Origin: Arenibacter sp. F26102
Lineage (GTDB): Bacteria; Bacteroidota; Bacteroidia; Flavobacteriales; Flavobacteriaceae
Direction: 5' to 3'
DNA length: 64,000 nucleotides
NCBI RefSeq assembly: GCF_023015865.1
Contig: NZ_JALKBC010000011.1
Coordinates: 62,001 to 126,000 of the forward strand
How positions within the stretch are numbered: position 1 is the stretch's first letter; every line of letters begins with the position of its first letter. Under the pieces are notes generated by a model. The model worked only from the letters and a program-made list of their open reading frames with translations, was not told the origin of the DNA and did no database searches. The position numbers and the translations under genes are program-made. Of this stretch, positions 56,248 through 64,000 are shown in pieces.

Positions 56248-56880
56248 TAACTGGGTTGGTAGGTTACCCTAGATAGGATAGGTTGGAAGATGGAATTAAT
56301 TCCTTTATATCCCGGGAATATTGGGGTCATATTTGGTTTAAAGATGGGGTTGGTTTTATATGAACGTAAACATACGTTGTTTTAGTGGAACAACGCAGAA
56401 CAAAATTAAAGTCGGTTCATGTTTCCATCAAGGGTCAAAACTTCTTATGAACATACCTTAGAAGAATATTGACTACTGAACACTCCCGAACCCCGCCAAA
56501 ATACAGGGCAGGTACTTCCACTAAAAAAACGGTACATGTTCTCTTAAAAGGGGAATTTGTTGCGTTCTGATAACAAACAGATTGCCGCGCTGCGCTCGCA
56601 ACGACGACAGCAAGGGCTCCTTCCCTTGGTTAAGCCTGTCCCGCGTTTTCCGCGGGAGGACAAGGTGGCTTCGCCATAAGCGAAGACGGAAGGGATTGAA
56701 AGTGCGGGCCTTGGGATTAGGACAATATATAGAGGACCTGACGGCTGTTAATAATATTAAACTAACATATTAATATTGCCTAGTGGCTAATGGCTTTTGC
56801 CTGAAAAACACCGACCACCGATTACTGAAAATTATGCACTACTCAATTCTCAATACCATCCATCCAATGCCAAATAAGTT
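56248..56880. other. Repeat-rich non-coding region downstream of the 85-residue gene
   Basis: About 630 bases. The middle (56580-56700) is GC-rich and contains ATTGCCGCGCTGCGCTCGCA, the perfect hairpin TCCCGCG-TTTTC-CGCGGGA (56639-56657) and CTTCGC-CATAA-GCGAAG (56669-56685), followed by GGAAGGGATTGAAAG. The last phrase resembles a short element often seen in Bacteroidota intergenic DNA. The rest is AT-rich with no gene. Confidence 0.65.
56639..56685. repeat. Pair of perfect GC-rich hairpins
   Basis: TCCCGCG/CGCGGGA (56639-56657, loop TTTTC) and CTTCGC/GCGAAG (56669-56685, loop CATAA), 11 bases apart, in the repeat-rich stretch. They could form a structured RNA or a dispersed palindromic unit. 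Confidence 0.75.
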
Positions 56881-57138
56881 TCATTCCAAAGAAACCCGTT
56901 CCCATCCCGCTTCAGGGAGTTCGTAGCGATCCAATTTCATTACCTTTCTTTCTCCATCGTAATATTTATATACCAAATACACACAATCATCCGAACTTTC
57001 AATATAAAATAGGCCCAAGCGCTTTGGAAAGGGGAGTCGCATCAACTCGCATTCCTTGTTCAATTGGTGCGCACCTATTTCCATTAGCAGGCGTTTAATG
57101 GCATATCGATCATGATTTCTGTACACAATATTTTTCAT
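56881..57138 (-). CDS. Small protein, function unknown
   Basis: An 85-residue protein: start MKNIVYRNHDRYAIKRLLME, then GAHQLNKECELMRLPFPKR, LGLFYIESSDDCVYLVYKYY, ending LPEAGWERVSLE. It has no signal or membrane segment. The predicted form is a helix followed by four beta strands. I recognise no named family. It is divergent from the SRAP gene (107-base gap), and may share control with it. Confidence rests on codon use and a clean frame. Confidence 0.65.
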   Translation of the reverse strand: MKNIVYRNHDRYAIKRLLMEIGAHQLNKECELMRLPFPKRLGLFYIESSDDCVYLVYKYYDGERKVMKLDRYELPEAGWERVSLE

Positions 57139-57245
57139 TATTTGGAAATAATCCTATTTTATGGATATTTTCCAAATTTACGATTTTTTGATTTTGAAGT
57201 CAATCCAGAAAAGTTAAATTCTTAAATTAGGGTAAAACTATTATT

Positions 57246-57989
57246 ATGTGTTTCGGTACCAGGGTAACCACCTCCATAAAGGATGTGGAGAAATTTTATA
57301 ATGTTTCCAAATTAATGGGCAAGACCCCAATAGAAAGAGAACTCACCTATCACCATGCCAATGGATGGGCACATCCCTTGTTATGGATCATTCCCCAAGA
57401 AAGTAGTGGCCATATTACCCCCTCTATGTGGGGCATAATGCCACAGAACTCCACAGGGGCCGATTACAAAAATTATTACAAGGAGGCCGCCAAGTTTGGG
57501 GCGGGACTAAATGCCCGATCGGAAAAACTTTTTGATCATTTTATTTACCGCTTCAGTGCCATGACCAAGCGTTGTGTAATTCCCGTAAACGGATTTTATG
57601 AACCCCATACGGCACCCAAAAAGTTTAAGATTCCTTTTTATTTTGAACGAAAAAATGAGGCCCTTATGAGCCTGGCCGGACTCTACACTACAACCAAGGA
57701 CGGTTATAACACCTTTACCATCTTGACCAAGGCCGCCACTCCCCTCTTCAAGAAAATCCACAATACCAAAAATAGGAGACCCATAATTTTAAGGGACGAG
57801 GATGTGGACGTTTGGTTGAACAACGACCTAAACGAAGAAGAAATCCGTAATGTCATGGAAGATGATATGGAGGATGTGGCCATAAAGGCCTATCCTATAA
57901 GCAAGGATCTTTACAATCCAAAAGTAGATTCCAACAGGGAAGATATTATTGAGAAAGTACAATACGAGGAATTGGAGATTGAGTATTAG
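57246..57989 (+). CDS. SOS response-associated peptidase (SRAP/HMCES/YedK family)
   Basis: A 247-residue SRAP protein. The catalytic Cys2 is directly after the initiator Met (MCFGTRV), as required for crosslinking to abasic DNA. The core motifs are NARSEKL, RCVIPVNGFYE (Asn/Glu) and the histidine region KIHNTKNRRPIIL. The family protects cells by forming a covalent bond with abasic sites in single-stranded DNA. It begins a plus-strand DNA-repair/photoreceptor group (FAD protein 58047, DUF2256 59319, photolyase 59452), although the spacing (57 bases to the next start) only suggests, not proves, cotranscription. Confidence 0.95.
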   Translation: MCFGTRVTTSIKDVEKFYNVSKLMGKTPIERELTYHHANGWAHPLLWIIPQESSGHITPSMWGIMPQNSTGADYKNYYKEAAKFGAGLNARSEKLFDHFIYRFSAMTKRCVIPVNGFYEPHTAPKKFKIPFYFERKNEALMSLAGLYTTTKDGYNTFTILTKAATPLFKKIHNTKNRRPIILRDEDVDVWLNNDLNEEEIRNVMEDDMEDVAIKAYPISKDLYNPKVDSNREDIIEKVQYEELEIEY

Positions 57990-58046
57990 GATTACTACAC
58001 AAAAGATAGATAGGCACATGAATCTTACAAAAACCAAAATACCGCA

Positions 58047-59135
58047 GTGATAAACTTTCCTACAGATATACTGGCAATAGAAAACAGGATACGACAAATA
58101 GATCCTGTAAAATATTCCAACACCCGAAATCATAAAGATGGAGCGGTAACCCACTTGAGCCCTTATATCTCCAGAGGTGTAATATCAACAAGACAGGTTT
58201 ATCAGCACATAAAAACGTTGGACCTACCTTGGTACAAAACGGAAAAACTAATTCAAGAGTTGGCTTGGAGAGATTATTGGCAACAAGTTTGGGTAGCAAA
58301 AAAAGAGGATATCAGGCAAGATTTAAAAAACATACAAACTCCCATATCAAATTATCAAATACCAAAGGCTATTCTACATGCCAACACCGGTATTGAGGAG
58401 GTGGACATTGCCATAAAACAACTCTACACTTTGGGATATATGCATAACCATATGCGCATGTATGTGGCATCAATTTGTTGCAACATTGCCAATTCACATT
58501 GGTTAGAGCCTGCCAAATGGATGTATAGTCATCTACTGGATGGTGATCTGGCCAGTAATTTTTTAAGTTGGCAATGGGTGTCAGGTGCATTTTCCAACAA
58601 AAAATACTATGCCAATCAGAACAACATTAACAACTTTTTTAAAAGCACCCAACAAAACACTTTTTTGGATGTTGAATATAGCGCATTTGGTAACCTTGAC
58701 ATCCCCGAGATATTAAAGGAAACCGTTCCTTTTGAGTTTGATATGAAGCTTCCCGATACTGGAAACCCGACGCTGGAAAAGAATAAAGCAACTTTAATTT
58801 ATAACTATTACAATATTGATCCGTATTGGTATAAAGACCAAGAGGTACAACGGGTTTTTTTAATAGAACCCTCCTTTTTCGCCAAAAACCCGGTGAATCA
58901 AAAATGTATTAATTTCGCCATTGAACTGACAAAAAATATAGAAGACACAAAACTATTTGTTGGGGAATTTTCCAAATTAACCGAGTTCGTAAATCCTGAC
59001 CATATTATTTTTAAAGAGCACCCTTGTAACCGTCATTACCAAGGTAAGGAAGTACCCAGGAAATGGATGAGTTCTTTAACAGGTTTTTACCCTTCATTTT
59101 TCTCTTTCTGGAAAAAATGCAAAAAGGAATTGTAG
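58047..59135 (+). CDS. Photolyase-like FAD-binding protein without the N-terminal antenna domain
   Basis: A 362-residue protein starting at GTG (58047). Its N-terminal about 215 residues match the C-terminal FAD-binding domain of photolyases: HLSPYISRGVIS, LAWRDYWQQVW, MHNHMRMYVAS and LLDGDLASNFLSWQWVSGAF. The normal antenna domain is missing before it. After a short linker, residues about 270-362 form another alpha/beta part (RVFLIEPSFFAKNPVNQ), so the domain order is FAD domain first. It probably binds FAD and may repair DNA or sense light. It is upstream of a DUF2256 gene and a second photolyase-like gene on the same strand, a linkage seen in other bacteria. Confidence 0.85.
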   Translation: MINFPTDILAIENRIRQIDPVKYSNTRNHKDGAVTHLSPYISRGVISTRQVYQHIKTLDLPWYKTEKLIQELAWRDYWQQVWVAKKEDIRQDLKNIQTPISNYQIPKAILHANTGIEEVDIAIKQLYTLGYMHNHMRMYVASICCNIANSHWLEPAKWMYSHLLDGDLASNFLSWQWVSGAFSNKKYYANQNNINNFFKSTQQNTFLDVEYSAFGNLDIPEILKETVPFEFDMKLPDTGNPTLEKNKATLIYNYYNIDPYWYKDQEVQRVFLIEPSFFAKNPVNQKCINFAIELTKNIEDTKLFVGEFSKLTEFVNPDHIIFKEHPCNRHYQGKEVPRKWMSSLTGFYPSFFSFWKKCKKEL

Positions 59136-59318
59136 GTTTCAAAAAATAATTGCCGGAGCCATAGTTTATAGGTGTGCGGGACTTCATAATTTATGATCCT
59201 GGAATTCATAAAAAGAAAAGGCAACGCCCCTTGGAGTTCTGACCTATTTTTAGTAGCCTATAACATTACCTATGGGAGATTTTGCGTTGAAAACAAAAGA
59301 ACATGTACTATTACTACA

Positions 59319-59465
59319 ATGAAAAAAAGTGATCTGCCCATAAAAATATGTCCGGTATGCAAAAGACCATTTGCTTGGCGTAAGAAATGGGAAAAAAATT
59401 GGGAAGATGTAAAATACTGTAGCGAAAGGTGTAGACGAAATAAAAACAATTATGAAAGCAATTAA
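59319..59465 (+). CDS. DUF2256 small zinc-ribbon-like protein
   Basis: A 48-residue protein starting at MKKSDLP (59319). The in-frame ATG at 59193 would add 42 unrelated residues and is unlikely. The four cysteines are in ICPVCKRPF and KYCSERCRR, and between them [11 protein letters not shown] is the DUF2256 signature. The layout suggests a zinc-binding knuckle. Its stop overlaps the start of the photolyase gene by 14 bases, so translation is coupled. DUF2256 proteins are usually found next to photolyase/cryptochrome genes, as here; the molecular role is unknown. Confidence 0.9.
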   Translation: MKKSDLPIKICPVCKRPFAWRKKWEKNWEDVKYCSERCRRNKNNYESN

Positions 59466-60936
59466 CCTCATATTTCCACATCAGCTTTTCGAAGAAAGCA
59501 CACTAACCACAAATGGCAATGAAGTTTATTTAATTGAAGAATATCTTTTCTTCAAACAATACCTCTTCCACAAACAAAAAATAGCTTTCCATAGGGCCTC
59601 TATGAAATATTATCAGCATTTTTTGGAAGAAAAAGGCATTAAGGTCAATTATATAGAAACCAACAACAAATTATCCGATATCAGTATATTTCATGAAGAA
59701 ATAAAAAGTAAAGAAATAACTGAAATAAACATTATTGACCCTGTTGATAATTGGCTAGAAAAGAGGATTAGAATCATTGCCAAAAACTATAAGCTCAATA
59801 TTTTTAACAGTCCGTTATTTATTAATACAAAAGAAGACCTTTCCACTTTTTTTAGGGCGGATAAAAAATCATTCTTCCAAACTACTTTTTATAAACAGCA
59901 ACGCAAAAAGATGGATATTCTTTTAGATGATGAGGACCTACCCAAAGGTGGAAAATGGACCTACGATACGGATAACCGCAAAAAATATCCTAAGGAAAAA
60001 ACACCTCCGAGCATCCATTTTCCTGAGGCAACCTCTTTTTGGACCGAATCCGTATCGTATACAGAAAAACACTTTAAGGACAATCCAGGACTATTATCAA
60101 AAGAACCCATTTATCCCATAAACCATGAACAAGCCGAGAATTGGTTTGTTCAATTTTTAGAGTATCGATTCTTTGATTTTGGCATTTATGAAGATTCGAT
60201 TGTAAAACAGCATTCCTTTTTAAACCACAGTATCCTTTCCCCCCTTCTAAATGTGGGGCTGATATTGCCAAACCGTGTTGTGACCCAAAGTTTGTCTTTT
60301 GCAGAAAAGGAGAATATCCCTATTAATTCCACCGAAGGTTTCATTAGGCAACTTATTGGATGGAGAGAATTTATCCGAGGAATGTATGAATGCAAGGGCA
60401 GCTACTCCAGAACGAAGAATTTTTGGGGTTTTGAAAGAAAAATACCAAAGAGCTTTTACGATGGAAGCACCGGTGTGGCGCCAATTGACGAGACCATTAA
60501 AAAAGTATTGAAGACTAGCTATTGTAACCACATAGAAAGATTGATGATCTTAGGTAATTTTATGCTCTTGTGCGAATTTGATCCAGATGAAGTATACAAA
60601 TGGTTCATGGAGCTATTTATTGATGCCTATGATTGGGTAATGGTCCCCAATGTTTATGGCATGAGTCAGTTCTCAGATGGTGGCACCTTTGCTACCAAAC
60701 CTTATGTAGGGGCTTCCAACTATATCAATAAAATGAGCAATTACCCCAAAGGTGATTGGGAAAAAATTTGGGACGGCCTATTTTGGCGTTTTATAGCCGA
60801 ACATCAGGAATTTTTTAAATCAAATCCAAGAACCTCCATGCTATATTATAACTATAACCGGATGTCCGAGGATAAAAGAAGCCTGCATATTAAAAATGCC
60901 GAAAAGTTTATAGAAAAAATAATGCGTGCTGATTAG
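59452..60936 (+). CDS. Cryptochrome/photolyase-family protein (FeS-BCP/PhrB class) with altered cluster site
   Basis: A 494-residue protein of the prokaryotic (6-4) photolyase/FeS-BCP group. The N-terminal antenna-like domain begins [15 protein letters not shown]-domain motifs are [48 protein letters not shown] and [19 protein letters not shown]. Relatives carry three cysteines just after this last motif (YCxxCxYD...C) that bind a 4Fe-4S cluster; here the segment reads [20 protein letters not shown] with no cysteine. Only the cysteine before HIERLM remains. The cluster is therefore probably lost. It overlaps the DUF2256 gene by 14 bases. Confidence 0.9.
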   Translation: MKAINLIFPHQLFEESTLTTNGNEVYLIEEYLFFKQYLFHKQKIAFHRASMKYYQHFLEEKGIKVNYIETNNKLSDISIFHEEIKSKEITEINIIDPVDNWLEKRIRIIAKNYKLNIFNSPLFINTKEDLSTFFRADKKSFFQTTFYKQQRKKMDILLDDEDLPKGGKWTYDTDNRKKYPKEKTPPSIHFPEATSFWTESVSYTEKHFKDNPGLLSKEPIYPINHEQAENWFVQFLEYRFFDFGIYEDSIVKQHSFLNHSILSPLLNVGLILPNRVVTQSLSFAEKENIPINSTEGFIRQLIGWREFIRGMYECKGSYSRTKNFWGFERKIPKSFYDGSTGVAPIDETIKKVLKTSYCNHIERLMILGNFMLLCEFDPDEVYKWFMELFIDAYDWVMVPNVYGMSQFSDGGTFATKPYVGASNYINKMSNYPKGDWEKIWDGLFWRFIAEHQEFFKSNPRTSMLYYNYNRMSEDKRSLHIKNAEKFIEKIMRAD

Positions 60937-61040
60937 CCAAGCCGTTGTGTTATTCCTTCCCTAAAGCCTTCAATTAAACGAAGAAAGCGTAATTTAAGAA
61001 TTTCAAACCAGATACAAATACTAACAGGTAATTGGTAGGA

Positions 61041-62048
61041 TTAATTACTTTTCTCTATCGCAAAAGCCCTAGCCGGGTTTACGGAAATCAATAGCATAAT
61101 TTCATTTTCCGTAAAACCCCCGGCCCTAAGATCAGGAAGGAGTTTGGTAAAAATATTGGTATAGGGGGCAAGGGTCTGTTCTTGCTTTTGGGGATCGTAC
61201 CAACCTGCATCATGGGATATGAGAATGCGATCTAAAATACTGTGTTCTTTGGCAAACAGCAATTTCTCAAAGTGCCTGTCCACATCCCAGCCCAATCCGT
61301 CCAGACTTATCCAACAGCCCATGGCGGCCGCCTTTAGGTAAGTATTGTTATCATCTTCCGCCTGGGCATGTACCCATATAAATGAGTTTGGGGAAACTCC
61401 TATTTCCTTAAGAATCTGCAGTTGCGGCCACAAGCCCACGGCTTTTCCGGTATGGGAGGCTATGGTTAATCCCGTTTCCAAACTGCTAAGGGCAGCCGCT
61501 TTAACCAATTTCTGGTGTAGGGTATCCAAAGGGTCGGCAGTATCTACGCCAATCTTGATAAAGCCAGGTTTTATAGAAGTACCATCTATTCCGTTCTTAA
61601 ATTCATTGATCCACTTATTCGCTAAATCTACAGCGCTTATTTCTTGGACATATTTGGGAAGGAATTTATTATTGCGTGCACCATACAGTCCGGTATTGGT
61701 TATGATTTTCAGTCCTGTCTTAACTGCCAGTTTTTCCAAGAGCAGCACATCCCTACCTAAGTAGTCAGGAGTGGCATCCACAAAATAATTCACTTTAAAG
61801 GCTTCCAGTTCATCCAAATTAGGAGATACTTCCGCAATAATGGCATCATGGTTCCAGGAATTGGGTTGTATACTATCGGCCCCAATAAAATCGACCAAAA
61901 TATGCTCGTGTGACAACCATATTTGGGAGGAGTCTACGGGGCGAATTCCTTGTACATCCTGAATGTATGGTTGTTGCGCGAAAAATGAACCTCCAAAGGC
62001 TATCACAACAAATGAAAATAGAATAAAGCATTTTGGAGGCGCGCTCAT
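61041..62048 (-). CDS. Phosphotriesterase-family metal hydrolase, secreted
   Basis: A 335-residue exported amidohydrolase-fold protein. Signal peptide: about 1-25 (ends FFAQQ). The binuclear metal site is complete: HxH in LSHEHILVDF, the bridging lysine in GFIKIGVD, histidines in ASHTGKA and FIWVHAQAED, and the aspartate in LISHDAGWYD. The family (phosphotriesterase/PHP) includes lactonases and organophosphate hydrolases; the natural substrate is often a lactone. It precedes a secreted TIM-barrel protein downstream of it in the map (start-to-stop gap 35 bases), both minus strand, so the two likely form an operon led by the TIM-barrel gene. Confidence 0.92.
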   Translation of the reverse strand: MSAPPKCFILFSFVVIAFGGSFFAQQPYIQDVQGIRPVDSSQIWLSHEHILVDFIGADSIQPNSWNHDAIIAEVSPNLDELEAFKVNYFVDATPDYLGRDVLLLEKLAVKTGLKIITNTGLYGARNNKFLPKYVQEISAVDLANKWINEFKNGIDGTSIKPGFIKIGVDTADPLDTLHQKLVKAAALSSLETGLTIASHTGKAVGLWPQLQILKEIGVSPNSFIWVHAQAEDDNNTYLKAAAMGCWISLDGLGWDVDRHFEKLLFAKEHSILDRILISHDAGWYDPQKQEQTLAPYTNIFTKLLPDLRAGGFTENEIMLLISVNPARAFAIEKSN

Positions 62049-62083
62049 TTTTTAAACAACATTTTTTTTACATCTAAGCCCAC

Positions 62084-62941
62084 TTATTTCATGGCGTCCA
62101 ATGCTCCGTTTACATAACCCACGCATTCGGCAAGGCCTGCAAAAACATCATCGGTATCCTTTTCAAATTCCATGGCCATTACACCTGTATAGTTAACTCC
62201 TTTCAAGGCTTTGAGAACTGCTGGAATATCCAACACCCCTCTTCCAAACTCGACCGACTTGCCATCGGCCTCCGATTTGTCCACATCTTTAAGATGGACA
62301 TCATACAAGCGGTCAGCATATTTTTTAATGTTCTTTACTGGATCTAACCCCAATCTTTGTACGTGACCTACATCTATACAAAGTCCAATACGGGAGTCGA
62401 GCATTTTAATTTTATTGTAAACCACTTCAGGTGTAGGGTAAACCTCATCTCCTGGTCCATGATTATGTATTGCCAACTTTATATTGGTCTCCTTTACTTT
62501 CATTTCAACCAAATGCAATAAGTCGTGATTGGGTACTCCTATAATCATTTTCATTTTGGCCGCTTTGGCGTAACGAAAAGCGTTTTCAACTTCTTGGGCC
62601 GTTTTCATATAGACCACTCCGGCTCCATAAAGGTTTATTCCTGCCTTATCGAATTTTGCCGTTATGCTTTGGATCTCTTCCTCGCTGCTCTCCAATGGCA
62701 TATGCATGCTTTTGAGCGCAATCTGCTTAAGATTTAATCGCTTGGCCATTGCCAATGTTTCATCCAAACTAAATTTTCGAGTGGAATAGGATGCCAATCC
62801 CAGGGTAAGGCTTCTTGCTTCCGTGCCTACATGACCTGACCCTAAAATATCCTTGAACGGACTAGCGGTCAAAACTGAACTAGTAGCCAATAGGCCACCA
62901 AGACCAAGTGTTTTTAAAAATGAATTTCTTGAGTATTGCAT
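62084..62941 (-). CDS. Secreted TIM-barrel sugar isomerase/epimerase-like protein
   Basis: A 285-residue protein of the xylose-isomerase-like TIM-barrel superfamily with a twin-arginine-like or Sec N-terminus (YSRNSFLKTLGLGGLLATSS). Barrel strands with metal ligands are IAIHNHGPGDE, IGLCIDVGHVQ, YDVHLKDVDKS and VMAMEFEKD. An exported form of this fold is common in Bacteroidota beside Gfo/Idh/MocA proteins that act on sugars in the periplasm. Here the partner is the phosphotriesterase-like hydrolase encoded just downstream. Confidence 0.9.
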   Translation of the reverse strand: MQYSRNSFLKTLGLGGLLATSSVLTASPFKDILGSGHVGTEARSLTLGLASYSTRKFSLDETLAMAKRLNLKQIALKSMHMPLESSEEEIQSITAKFDKAGINLYGAGVVYMKTAQEVENAFRYAKAAKMKMIIGVPNHDLLHLVEMKVKETNIKLAIHNHGPGDEVYPTPEVVYNKIKMLDSRIGLCIDVGHVQRLGLDPVKNIKKYADRLYDVHLKDVDKSEADGKSVEFGRGVLDIPAVLKALKGVNYTGVMAMEFEKDTDDVFAGLAECVGYVNGALDAMK

Positions 62942-63013
62942 TGGATATGGTTTTAAAGTGTGGTTATTAGAACTGTCCCTAATATTACCGTAAGATATAA
63001 AATCTTTTGTGTT

Positions 63014-63550
63014 CTATAAACGATTGGAGTTATCTAGCTCATAAATAATATTGTCCTCATCGGCGGAGTCCTTTCTGCTTGCATTCCACTTAAAATGATT
63101 TCTAAGCAGCAATTTTTTTGAGCTTTCATTTTGTTTACTGGTGAACGCTTCCACGAATTCCAACTTCAATTGGTTGAACCCAAAGTGGAGCACTGCTTTC
63201 ATAGCCTCGTCCATTATGCCCTTGCCCTGAAATTCCGGACTAAGGTCGTACCCCACTTCTGCTGTTTTACGATCCTTGGAAAAATTCCAGAGGACGATAT
63301 TTCCTATCATTGCAGGATTATTTTTTATGGAAATGCACCATTGGTACAGCTGCCCATTCATTATTCCGTTGTTGGTCTTTGCTATAAAGGCGCGTGCCTT
63401 TTCCTTAGTTTCCGCAGGCTGTCTTTTAACAAACTTGTTTACCTCCTTATCCGAACGTAGATAACATATCATCTCCCAGTCCGTCTCCTCCAACCTACGT
63501 AAGAGAAGTCGGTTGGTTTCCAATTCCTGAAAATTCTCCGTTGTGGTCAT
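63014..63550 (-). CDS. GNAT-family N-acetyltransferase (RimJ/RimL type)
   Basis: I chose the ATG at 63550 (MTTTENFQELETNRLLLRRL), giving 178 residues; a farther ATG at 63661 would add 37 residues that do not fit the fold. The RimJ/RimL-like GNAT domain has the acetyl-CoA signature in YDLSPEFQGKGIMDEAM (Q-x-x-G-x-G/A region) and an early ETNRLLLRRLEETDWE. The family acetylates N-termini, ribosomal proteins or small amines. Neighbours give no substrate clue. Confidence 0.92.
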   Translation of the reverse strand: MTTTENFQELETNRLLLRRLEETDWEMICYLRSDKEVNKFVKRQPAETKEKARAFIAKTNNGIMNGQLYQWCISIKNNPAMIGNIVLWNFSKDRKTAEVGYDLSPEFQGKGIMDEAMKAVLHFGFNQLKLEFVEAFTSKQNESSKKLLLRNHFKWNASRKDSADEDNIIYELDNSNRL

Positions 63551-63693
63551 TTCATAAAGATATAATCTTCTTTTTAGGTTTAGATTGGTAGGGCTATAAT
63601 AAGTTCTCCTCGTATTTGTAGTAAGTACAAAATATATGTAGGAAGGAAAAGCGAATATCACCTCCTACCTATCAAATAACAATAGCCCAGTAT

Positions 63694-64000
63694 TTAATTG
63701 GACTCTGTATACTTTTTAAAGTTATTTAGGATGGCTTGCCATCCTCCCTTTTGCATTTCCAATGAATTTTCAGATTCAGCATCAAAGCTTACTTTTACAT
63801 CTGTCCTGTCCCCTACCTTATTAAAGGTGACCTTTACTTGTCTCCCATCGGACAGGGTATAGCAAAATTTCTCTCCTGGAACCACTTCATCATAAATGGC
63901 TTCAAAATCGAACCCAAAACTACCATCCTTGGCTTCCATTCGTGCCGAATATTTTCCGCCCACATGCATTTCATTTGAGGCATGAGGACATTGCCAGTCG
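63694..64000 (-). CDS. SRPBCC (AHSA1-like) domain protein, C-terminal part (cut by right edge)
   Basis: The frame stays open to base 64000: before the internal Met at 63969 it reads TWQCPHASNEMHVGGKYSAR, so that Met is not the start. What remains (about 102 residues) has the C-terminal AHSA1/START signature: VGGKYSARMEAKDGSFGFDF, EVVPGEKFCYTL, VTFNKVGDRTDVKVSFD and GGWQAILNNFKKYTESN. These proteins bind hydrophobic ligands in a cavity. The N-terminal part lies beyond the window. Confidence 0.9.
   Translation of the reverse strand, partial: DWQCPHASNEMHVGGKYSARMEAKDGSFGFDFEAIYDEVVPGEKFCYTLSDGRQVKVTFNKVGDRTDVKVSFDAESENSLEMQKGGWQAILNNFKKYTESN

Noticed and set aside
59193-59318. Longer start for the DUF2256 protein.
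   Set aside because: The added 42 residues have no counterpart in the small DUF2256 family, and the ATG at 59319 fits the family start.

Overview
The window looks like chromosomal DNA of a marine member of the Flavobacteriaceae (Bacteroidota). The supporting signs are AT-rich DNA (by eye about 40% GC), Bacteroidota-type promoter elements (TAnnTTTG) with few Shine-Dalgarno sites, an OstA/LptD-like outer-membrane protein, an MCE protein next to a membrane Fe-S protein, ThuA and Gfo/Idh/MocA sugar genes, PVC-type haem-binding cytochromes, Reg_prop hybrid-type sensors, GIN-domain lipoproteins and DUF2256. I found no tRNA, rRNA, CRISPR array, transposase or phage gene. All names come from reading motifs; no database search was possible.

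Layout. 1-6 kb: envelope genes (membrane Fe-S protein cut by the edge, MCE protein, cell-wall amidase; divergent lptD). 6-9.3 kb: a second, error-prone type DNA polymerase III alpha subunit. 9.6-13.3 kb: a LytTR regulator followed by a di-haem peroxidase and a beta-helix/cytochrome c fusion. 14-24 kb: a seven-gene minus-strand operon (ThuA protein, TIM-barrel isomerase, two Gfo/Idh/MocA oxidoreductases, zinc dehydrogenase, epimerase/dehydratase, 1069-residue cytochrome c fusion) that reads away from an AraC regulator. Beyond the regulator, 25.8-30.1 kb holds a plus-strand transporter, isomerase, second ThuA protein and a cytochrome c. I read this as one AraC-controlled locus for oxidative (probably 3-keto) sugar breakdown with periplasmic c-type cytochromes as possible electron acceptors. 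30-39 kb: mostly minus-strand housekeeping or accessory enzymes (SDR, quinone oxidoreductase, pseudo-exonuclease/GIY-YIG nuclease, esterases, SugE-like exporter, TraB-like protein, RibD-like reductase). 39.6-43.1 kb: a very large PAS/GAF sensor with a phospho-acceptor helix but no ATPase domain.

44.8-52.4 kb is the most interesting part. A Reg_prop sensor kinase, its NarL-type response regulator, a PKD/beta-helix lipoprotein, two very small proteins and a GIN-domain lipoprotein lie in a row. Four intergenic sites in front of these units each carry the inverted repeat CATAnnTATG exactly 30 bases before a TTTG/TTTA -7 box. This looks like a self-contained, autoregulated surface-sensing regulon.

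52.6-56.9 kb: a PAS histidine kinase, then a surface lipoprotein embedded in non-coding DNA full of palindromes and a 63-bp tandem repeat. 57-61 kb: a DNA-repair/light cluster (SRAP peptidase, FAD-only photolyase-like protein, DUF2256 zinc protein, FeS-BCP type photolyase that has lost most cluster cysteines). 61-64 kb: phosphotriesterase-like hydrolase, secreted isomerase, acetyltransferase and an SRPBCC protein cut by the right edge.
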